This document shows, piece by piece, positions 13,894 through 18,972 of a DNA stretch of 18,972 nucleotides. Numbering within the stretch: the stretch's first letter is position 1; each line of letters opens with the position of its first letter. Under the pieces are notes generated by a model. The model was not told the origin of the DNA. It did not search any database and worked only from the letters and a program-made list of their open reading frames with translations. This DNA comes from RGIG4097 sp045613765 (lineage in GTDB: Bacteria; Bacillota; Clostridia; Christensenellales; CAG-917). The position numbers and the translations under genes are program-made. The DNA is taken from the NCBI GenBank assembly GCA_045613765.1, contig JAZLBO010000024.1, positions 1 to 18,972 of the forward strand. The letters are read 5' to 3'.

Positions 13894-13922
13894 ATTATGG
13901 CATAAAACCATGGTTTTGGCAA
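13894..13922 (-). promoter_or_regulatory. Promoter of the GNAT gene, predicting a leaderless mRNA
   Basis: TTGCCA, 17-bp spacer, CATAAT on the minus strand, each hexamer one base off consensus. Only 7 nt separate the -10 box from the ATG, so the start point falls at about the first base of the start codon. The promoter overlaps two palindromes (13904-13931). Confidence 0.6.
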
Positions 13923-13931
13923 ATATTTGCC
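13904..13931. promoter_or_regulatory. Two abutting 14-bp perfect palindromes, candidate operators
   Basis: AAAACCATGGTTTT (13904-13917) is immediately followed by GGCAAATATTTGCC (13918-13931). The first fills the spacer of the GNAT promoter and the second covers most of its -35 box. The divergent promoter starts 7 bp further on. They could bind a dimeric regulator controlling one or both genes; no regulator gene is adjacent. Confidence 0.5.
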
Positions 13932-13938
13932 ACCACTA

Positions 13939-13967
13939 TTGACCGATATACCTTTACGTGATATACT
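13939..13967 (+). promoter_or_regulatory. Promoter of the membrane-anchored protein gene
   Basis: TTGACC, 17-bp spacer, TATACT on the plus strand, about 30 bp before the start at 13998. Confidence 0.6.
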
Positions 13968-13997
13968 GAAGGAAGTTAAGATTGTAAGAGGAATTGT

Positions 13998-14534
13998 ATG
14001 GAAAAGAAAACGTTGCCCAAGTGGGCGAAGATTACAATCATTGTTGTGTGCTCTTTGGTGGGGGCATTTGCTTTGGGCGTTGGTGCGTTTCATCTTGGCA
14101 TGCACTTGTCTTGGATGCAGTTGGAAGTTGCTGTTGATGAAATGGAAACGGAAAACATTTCCATCTCTCAATACAACGAAACCAATGGCACAAAACTCTA
14201 TCATTTTGACAATAGTGAAAACTCTATCGCGCGCTATCTTGACGGCAAAATTATTGGCATAAGCGAGCAGTCAAACGTCAACGGACAAGACGTGAAAATA
14301 TTGGTGCTTTTCTGCGACAATACATACAACTATCGCTTTCCTGCATTTGATGAATTTAATCCAATATCCACAGATTCCACATCACACACCTTTGAAGAAA
14401 TACGTGTGTCCGTGACTGTGTTTGAAGGCAAGACGTACGTCCATTTTGCAGAACAAAACTACAAATACAAACTTGTCATCAACTCCACCGAAACTGACCT
14501 TTGGCAAGATGTTGTGAGCAAACTTTTGAAATAA
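13998..14534 (+). CDS. Membrane-anchored extracytoplasmic protein of unknown function
   Basis: A 178-residue protein. A basic N-terminus (MEKKTLPKWAK) and a single hydrophobic helix at about residues 12-35 (ITIIVVCSLVGAFALGVGAF) suggest a signal anchor with the rest outside. The exposed part has beta-like segments (GKIIGISEQ, VKILVLFCDNTYNYRF, EIRVSVTVFEGKTYVHF, YKYKLVINSTE) and a single Cys. No family is recognised. AGAGGA precedes the ATG. It diverges from the GNAT gene, with which it may share the palindromic operators, and is closed by a bidirectional terminator. Confidence 0.8.
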   Translation: MEKKTLPKWAKITIIVVCSLVGAFALGVGAFHLGMHLSWMQLEVAVDEMETENISISQYNETNGTKLYHFDNSENSIARYLDGKIIGISEQSNVNGQDVKILVLFCDNTYNYRFPAFDEFNPISTDSTSHTFEEIRVSVTVFEGKTYVHFAEQNYKYKLVINSTETDLWQDVVSKLLK

Positions 14535-14575
14535 GGAATTTGAGTTGTAATCTGCAAAACAACCACTTTATATGC

Positions 14576-14605
14576 AAAAAACGAACCGATTAAGGTTCGT
14601 TTTTT
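14576..14605. terminator. Bidirectional intrinsic terminator between convergent genes
   Basis: AAAAAACGAACC-GATTAA-GGTTCGTTTTTT is a perfect 12-bp stem with A- and T-runs. It serves the plus gene ending at 14534 and the minus operon ending at 14626. Confidence 0.88.
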
Positions 14606-14625
14606 ATTTTTAACATTACTGATAA

Positions 14626-15666
14626 TTATCTGCCTTGAAACATCCTATTTATGCTTTCTTCTCTCTTCTTTTGCTCGTTATACTTATATAATAGCACCAA
14701 GGAAAAGATGAAAATTATGAAACCTAAAGTGCCAAGAATTATTGTAAAACTCGAGATTTCATTGTGCGCCAGAAAGGCGACATCGTGATTGGTTTCAAAG
14801 TAGTAAATGCTGATGTCATCTCCAACTGCATAGCCGTCTTCGGCAGGAAAATCTTCAATGACTGCCCTAAACTCTTCACCATATACTCTGTACAACACAT
14901 TGGCTGAATATTCATATTCAAGGTCGCCGTTGATGTATCCGTTTTCATCCCTTTCATTGACAATCCTTGAGTCAATATATTCGATTGTTGCACCTGTATA
15001 TTCTGCCATATCAACGGGGGTTGAAACTTCAACTGCCATACAGACTGCCATGCCGATTATCATGAGTCCCACAATGCCAATTGCCACTGCACCGTAGTTG
15101 ACGTAGAACTTTTTTTTCTTGGTTTTGCCTGTTTCTTGATTGATGTCAATGTCATAAGTTTGTTGGCTTCTGCCACTCTTTTTCTTGATTGCAAAGGGCA
15201 ACAAGCCTGCGGCAATTATCACTCCACCAACACAAATCAATATAAAGTCGAGGTGGAATTCTTCTCCTACCTGATATGCCACTTCGGGAGTGTCTGCCAT
15301 ATAATAGACGGCAATTTTTTCGCCAATCTCAGGCTCTTCGGGCAAGTTTTCCAACGTGCAAACCATTGTTGTGCCGTCAACGTCATATTGCACACGTGCT
15401 TTGTACCAGTTGAAATCTTCACTTTCTTCGCCTACTATTTCATAAGAAATGACTTCAGCAATGGTTGCAATCGCATTTTTATCGGTATTGCTTTCCATGA
15501 TTGCAAAGAAGATGCCACCTGCAATAAGCAATACGCCCACAATGATTACGATTACACCCACAACCCTCATAGGTGAAATTCCACCGTTCTTGGGTCTATT
15601 GGACTTGTCTTCAGTTGCTTTGTTGTTCTCTTTGATATAATCTATATCGTATTTAGGTCTTGCCAT
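14626..15666 (-). CDS. Tandem-domain DUF3592-like membrane protein
   Basis: 346 residues with two copies of one module: helix, extracytoplasmic beta domain, helix. Module 1 has a helix at about 34-57, a beta domain (ATIAEVISYEI ... VQYDVDG ... IGEKIAVYYMADTPEVAY, 67-131) and a helix at 138-160. Module 2 has a helix at 190-213, the parallel domain (ATIEYIDSRIV ... VGDDISIYYFETNHDVAF, 226-298) and a helix at 306-328. The vGdxixVYY ending is typical of DUF3592-like proteins. The first 16 residues, MARPKYDIDYIKENNK, are identical to those of the next gene upstream. A similar TYDIDINQETGK (170-181) precedes module 2, indicating fusion of two paralogues. Third gene of the operon; function unknown. 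Confidence 0.85.
   Translation of the reverse strand: MARPKYDIDYIKENNKATEDKSNRPKNGGISPMRVVGVIVIIVGVLLIAGGIFFAIMESNTDKNAIATIAEVISYEIVGEESEDFNWYKARVQYDVDGTTMVCTLENLPEEPEIGEKIAVYYMADTPEVAYQVGEEFHLDFILICVGGVIIAAGLLPFAIKKKSGRSQQTYDIDINQETGKTKKKKFYVNYGAVAIGIVGLMIIGMAVCMAVEVSTPVDMAEYTGATIEYIDSRIVNERDENGYINGDLEYEYSANVLYRVYGEEFRAVIEDFPAEDGYAVGDDISIYYFETNHDVAFLAHNEISSFTIILGTLGFIIFIFSLVLLYKYNEQKKREESINRMFQGR
15619..15666 (-). repeat. 48-bp exact repeat encoding the shared N-terminus, copy 1
   Basis: Codons 1-16 of this gene are base-for-base identical to those at 16175-16222, while the sequence after codon 16 and upstream of the ATG differs. Confidence 0.9.
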
Positions 15667-15709
15667 TTTTGCTCCTCTAATTGCGTTTAATTGCGCTCTG
15701 CGCAGTCAA

Positions 15710-16222
15710 TCAATAATCATACTCGACAACGGTGGTTGCTCTATCCGTTTGAGTTATGGCATCTTTCAATATAAAGATGCCCGTAGTAAAAAATGCTATG
15801 CCTAAAATCATCATTGCGATTGCAGAAATAAATTCAGTTCCTTCTTCGTAAAGATAATGGATATCATCTTCATAGAAATACACTTCTACTTCTTTGCCGA
15901 TGTACATGGTTGAATTCCCTGAGTGCAATCTGCCAACCACAATTTGACCATCGTATTCGTGGGTGACATAAACAATATATTCTACGTCCTCACTGTCAAA
16001 GCCGTAGTCACGGTCAATACCAGCGATGACTGCAGTTGTATATATGCGATCTTCTTTTTTGGAGACGCCTTTGTATAAGAACACGCAACCAACAATGAAC
16101 GCCACCAGACCGAACACAAGGAACACTATGCCCCCGATACTCATGCCCAAGTCCCTCTTCTTTTTGCCCTTGGGTTTGTTGTTCTCTTTGATATAATCTA
16201 TATCGTATTTAGGTCTTGCCAT
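15710..16222 (-). CDS. Single-module DUF3592-like membrane protein
   Basis: 170 residues. A cytoplasmic N-terminus (MARPKYDIDYIKENNKPKGKKKRD) precedes a helix at about 27-51, an extracytoplasmic beta domain (TTAVIAGIDRDYGF ... YVTHEYDGQIVVG ... IGKEVEVYFYEDD), a second helix at about 131-152 and a short acidic C-terminus. The domain parallels each half of the 346-aa neighbour. AAGGAAG precedes the ATG. It lies 36 bp after one paralogue and 43 bp before the other. Function unknown. Confidence 0.82.
   Translation of the reverse strand: MARPKYDIDYIKENNKPKGKKKRDLGMSIGGIVFLVFGLVAFIVGCVFLYKGVSKKEDRIYTTAVIAGIDRDYGFDSEDVEYIVYVTHEYDGQIVVGRLHSGNSTMYIGKEVEVYFYEDDIHYLYEEGTEFISAIAMMILGIAFFTTGIFILKDAITQTDRATTVVEYDY
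16175..16222 (-). repeat. 48-bp exact repeat encoding the shared N-terminus, copy 2
   Basis: Identical to 15619-15666; both start exactly at the ATG. Confidence 0.9.
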
Positions 16223-16258
16223 AATAACACTTCCTTACGTTGCCCTTTAGGGCAAGTA

Positions 16259-16798
16259 TTAATAGTCAAGATTATCTCTGTCTGTAAATGTTATGTTGTT
16301 GTCTGTCTTGTCTTCGTCAACAGGGATGTTAACCGTTCTACCAAGAATAACTCTCTTTTCAGTGCGCTTCACCTCTTTGCCAAACAATGCGCCAAATGCT
16401 ACGAGGATCAAAACACAACCAATGCCGATCATCATAGTTTGAGTTGACTTGTCGCCTTTGACACTGTAAATTTCAGTGGGACGCTCAGGATAGTAGTAAA
16501 CTTGGATTTCTTCGCCCTCTTTCACGCCACCTGAGTTTGACAAAGTGTCAACCACGACCTCTCCATCCACAACGTAAGACACGAAAACTGTGGTTTCAGT
16601 GACGGTTTTGCCATTTCTTCTGTGTGTGTCACGTTGGACTTCCACAACGGTTGCAGTGATATACACACGTTCATCTTCTCTTGATTCGTTGATCTTATTT
16701 GCAATGATTGAACCTGCAATCATACCAACGCCCATAAACAAAAGCACAATAAAGATGATAACTTTTTGCTTGGTTATTTTGTTTTTCTTCTTTTCCAT
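16259..16798 (-). CDS. DUF3592-like membrane protein, first gene of the paralogue operon
   Basis: 179 residues. A Lys-rich N-terminus (MEKKKNKITKQK) precedes a helix at about 13-34, an extracytoplasmic domain (YITATVVEVQRDT ... VFVSYVVDGEVVVD ... EGEEIQVYYYPERPTEIY), a helix near 119-140 and a polar acidic C-terminus (PVDEDKTDNN). The ending VYYYPERPTEIY is the closest of the three to the classic DUF3592 pattern. It lacks the MARPKYDIDY leader of its neighbours. AAAGGAG precedes the ATG, with an extended -10 promoter about 50 bp upstream. Function unknown. Confidence 0.85.
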   Translation of the reverse strand: MEKKKNKITKQKVIIFIVLLFMGVGMIAGSIIANKINESREDERVYITATVVEVQRDTHRRNGKTVTETTVFVSYVVDGEVVVDTLSNSGGVKEGEEIQVYYYPERPTEIYSVKGDKSTQTMMIGIGCVLILVAFGALFGKEVKRTEKRVILGRTVNIPVDEDKTDNNITFTDRDNLDY

Positions 16799-16848
16799 TT
16801 GTTTCTCCTTTTATTGCCCAAAGGGCTTTCAATTGATTTTGTGGGGAT

Positions 16849-16857
16849 ATTATACCA
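16849..16857 (-). promoter_or_regulatory. Extended -10 promoter of the DUF3592-like operon
   Basis: TGGTATAAT on the minus strand is a perfect -10 with the TGn extension. No good -35 is seen at 17 bp. Confidence 0.55.
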
Positions 16858-16986
16858 CTGATATTTAGCAAAATAAATTACAAAAAAGTTAAAATAGCAC
16901 CGTCTAATTTGCGCAAAAAGCAAAATAAACACTATTTCTATGCCATTATATCAAAAATTTAAGTCATTTTCAATAGTATTATATAT

Positions 16987-17012
16987 AAAAAACGCACTCG
17001 AGTGAGTGCGTT
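16987..17012 (-). terminator. Intrinsic terminator of the Cys-repeat surface protein gene
   Basis: Minus strand AACGCACTC-ACTC-GAGTGCGTT followed by TTTT, about 18 bp after the stop at 17030. The stem is a perfect 9 bp. Confidence 0.88.
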
Positions 17013-17029
17013 CCTTTTAGATAATAAAG

Positions 17030-18972
17030 TTATTGTTGTTGTGCTTGTTCGTTGACGTATTGAAGATATTTCTTGGTGCTATCGCCGTATTTCATCATCA
17101 AAATAAGAAGTTCACGGAAGGTTTCATCAGTGTTTTCTTCATACTTTTGTGCAAGATATGACTCTACACTACATTGAATAATATCGCCGATTGTTTCTCC
17201 CGTTTCTTTGTCTTCAAAGGAGATTGTTGCAATTTTGCGCATTGCACTAACACCCAATATATCAAAGGTGATCATTCGATAACCGTCTTTAGTTTCAACA
17301 GCCTCCGTGCCGTCAAATACACGTCTTGTTTCGTTGCCGGCAGAGTTCTCATAGGCAAATATAATGTTGAAATCTTCAAGGTTGCAATCATTGCCGAGTT
17401 TGAAGTGTACGCTCAACTTGACTGTGTTGTCAAGAGAAACAGAGGTTGTAACAAATTCAATCTTGCCATCTTCCCCTTTTGTGATGACTTCATTATTGGT
17501 CAATGTGGGTGTTTCTTGTGTTGCCCATGTCGCCTGTTCTTCTGTTACGTTCTTGTTGGCGAGATCATCCGTCAAGTAGTTGAAGTTGATTTGTGCTGCT
17601 GTGCCATAGTTGAGCATATCCACAAGAAGTGTCTTGAGCGCCATGGGATGATCTTTCTTGAGCTGACTTTCCACATAATCTCTTACGGATACCACCACTT
17701 CTGAAAGCAATTCGCCTTCACCACTGAAAAGTCTTACAGTGATGCCAACGGTCATTTCTTTTGCTGCGATATTTCTATACAGATATTTTACAAGTGTGTC
17801 AGTTGTGCTATATGTTTCAGAGACAATTGTCGGTTCTTCATAAATGACATTGCCGTCTTCATCATATACGGGCTTCACAAACTCGATATACATACCGGGA
17901 TATGCATCATACCATTTTCTGTGTACGGCCATTGCCATATCATTGCCTGTTGAAACGAGTATGGTGTTGCCTGCAAAGAACGATACCAATTCTGTGTGAC
18001 TTTCATCATTTGCACAAACTCTCAAACTCTTTCTGTTTTGAGGTTGCCATGCGCCCCAAGCGTGTCCAATAGGATCTAAGGCTTCATCATAACTGAGCCC
18101 ACATACACAAGTGTATGTGACCATGCCTTCTTCTTCACAATATTCAACACGGCTTGTTTCTTCATATTGGTGTTCGTCTTGTGCAATAAGTTCAGTTGAA
18201 CAGATTGCGCAGTATGCTCTATGGGTGGTTTCATCACTTTCAACAACCACACTTTCTTCAGGGTGCTCGCAAATCAATGCATCACAAGCACCACAATAAC
18301 CGGGTTTCTCGCCAGTGTCATGGTGTCTTTCATATTCAATGTGGCTTGCGTCATTGTCGCACACTCTCTTGTGTTCGCCGTCGCCGTTGTCAATCCAATC
18401 GCTCCAAGCATGGTCGGTGGCAGGAATTGTTTCTGTTTTGGTGCTACCACATACACAAGTGTACGTGACTGTGCCTTCTTCTGTACAATATTCAACACGG
18501 TTTGTTTCTTCGTATTGGTGTGCATACTTCTCTGTGATTTGGTTTGCACAGACGGTACAGAAAGTCCAATGTCCGTCTTCATCATACTCTAAAACTCTGC
18601 TATCTTCAGGGTGAGCACAAATCAAAATACCACAATCAATACAGTATCCTGTGCCAGCGCCATAATGTCGTCTGTATTCCAAGCGATCACAGTTTGCGCA
18701 AGTGCGCTTATGCTCTCCGTCGCCGTTGTCAATCCAATCGCTCCATGCATGGTCAGTGGCAGGGATTGTTTCTGTTTTGGTGCTACCACATACACAAGTG
18801 TATGTGACTATGCCTTCTTCTGTACAATTCTCAACACGGTTTGTTTCTTCGTATTGGTGTGCATACTTCTCTGTGACCGGTGTTGAACACACACCACAGT
18901 ATTCCCAGTGGGTATCTTCGTCATGGTCATAATATATCTTGCCACCGTGACCACAAAGCAATGCATCACAAG
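17030..18972 (-). CDS. Large Cys/His-repeat surface protein, partial (N-terminus beyond right edge)
   Basis: Open for 647 codons to the right edge with no reliable start; the reading continues as CDALLCGHGG, so a TTG at 18961 is internal. The first half has about three repeats of roughly 110 residues. Each contains HW.(F/Y)C..C, HQYEETNRVE.C, EEG.VTYTCVCG, DHAWSDW and YC..C(D/G). The abundant CxxC, CxC and His suggest metal binding or disulfides. The C-terminal half has no Cys/His repeats and reads as a domain of about 300 residues (HPMALKTLLVDMLNYGTAAQ, YLTDDLANKN, then two beta segments), ending QAQQQ. No LPXTG motif is seen at the C-terminus. Similar repeats occur in clostridial surface proteins; the function is unknown. 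A terminator follows. Confidence 0.85.
   Translation of the reverse strand, partial: CDALLCGHGGKIYYDHDEDTHWEYCGVCSTPVTEKYAHQYEETNRVENCTEEGIVTYTCVCGSTKTETIPATDHAWSDWIDNGDGEHKRTCANCDRLEYRRHYGAGTGYCIDCGILICAHPEDSRVLEYDEDGHWTFCTVCANQITEKYAHQYEETNRVEYCTEEGTVTYTCVCGSTKTETIPATDHAWSDWIDNGDGEHKRVCDNDASHIEYERHHDTGEKPGYCGACDALICEHPEESVVVESDETTHRAYCAICSTELIAQDEHQYEETSRVEYCEEEGMVTYTCVCGLSYDEALDPIGHAWGAWQPQNRKSLRVCANDESHTELVSFFAGNTILVSTGNDMAMAVHRKWYDAYPGMYIEFVKPVYDEDGNVIYEEPTIVSETYSTTDTLVKYLYRNIAAKEMTVGITVRLFSGEGELLSEVVVSVRDYVESQLKKDHPMALKTLLVDMLNYGTAAQINFNYLTDDLANKNVTEEQATWATQETPTLTNNEVITKGEDGKIEFVTTSVSLDNTVKLSVHFKLGNDCNLEDFNIIFAYENSAGNETRRVFDGTEAVETKDGYRMITFDILGVSAMRKIATISFEDKETGETIGDIIQCSVESYLAQKYEENTDETFRELLILMMKYGDSTKKYLQYVNEQAQQQ
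18378..18537 (-). repeat. Coding tandem repeat, unit 2
   Basis: Nearly identical at the DNA level to 18717-18876. The period is 339 bp (113 codons), with only scattered, mostly third-position differences, pointing to recent duplication within the gene. Confidence 0.85.
18717..18876 (-). repeat. Coding tandem repeat, unit 1
   Basis: Partner of 18378-18537, 339 bp apart in the same frame. A third, more diverged unit lies at about 18050-18200. Confidence 0.85.

Noticed and set aside
13887..14204. 106-residue extension of the acetyltransferase
   Set aside because: Antisense to the divergent plus-strand gene and its promoter, with no similarity to GNAT domains, which begin near MVEFETFDIC.
18050..18972. 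Possible CRISPR-like or tandem repeat array
   Set aside because: The repeats are in-frame protein repeats with a 339-bp period and coding constraint, not short repeats with unique spacers.
1..18972. tRNA, rRNA, phage, toxin-antitoxin or defence genes
   Set aside because: I looked on both strands and saw no cloverleaf with a tRNA-like T-arm, no rRNA segment and no recognisable protein of these classes.

Overview
The window looks like chromosome from a low-GC Gram-positive bacterium (Bacillota, probably an uncultured gut clostridial lineage). The grounds are sigma-A type promoters, AGGAGG-type ribosome binding sites, an L21-Prp-L27 operon in which L27 carries the cleavable N-terminal extension typical of Firmicutes, a clostridial-type OGG glycosylase, InlB/GLUG-like and Cys-rich surface proteins, and hairpin-rich intergenic repeats. 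The lineage is an inference. Most genes are on the minus strand; only typA and one small membrane-anchored protein are on the plus strand.

Layout: (1) 1-2082, minus: the first 694 codons of a large predicted surface lipoprotein that runs off the left edge. (2) 2083-3485: a 1.4 kb non-coding stretch with hairpins, an exact 51-bp duplication and a cluster of related structured elements. (3) 3486-7288, minus: two overlapping half-transporter genes forming a heterodimeric ABC exporter, divergent from (4) typA/bipA at 7549-9381 (plus). (5) 9476-9866, minus: a two-helix membrane protein and a 54-codon gene one base after it. (6) 10231-11721, minus: a NYN-domain-like protein and 8-oxoguanine DNA glycosylase. 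(7) 11765-12690, minus: rpmA, prp and rplU with a leader and promoter. (8) 12804-13346: a second non-coding stretch with a GC-richer hairpin island and a further copy of the structured element. (9) 13347-14534: a divergent pair, a GNAT acetyltransferase (minus) and an unknown membrane-anchored protein (plus), with two abutting palindromes between them. (10) 14626-16798, minus: three paralogous DUF3592-like membrane proteins in one operon. (11) 17030-18972, minus: the C-terminal part of a large Cys/His-repeat surface protein that runs off the right edge.

The most unusual signal is a structured non-coding element of about 126-129 bp (termini at 3360-3488 and 13224-13349). Both copies begin exactly at the TAA stop codon of the upstream minus-strand gene. 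They share near-identical 18-20 bp inverted termini beginning TAAAA(A)CTGCG, a CTTCGGCA linker, and a central hairpin whose arms have unrelated sequences but remain self-complementary around a conserved GTAC-TTGTC-GTAC-like tip. A decayed third copy (3201-3326) and a tip-only fragment (3147-3190) lie beside the first. It could be a 3'-UTR RNA or terminator family, a small non-autonomous mobile element, or both. No recognisable defence system, phage, transposase, CRISPR array, tRNA or rRNA was seen.
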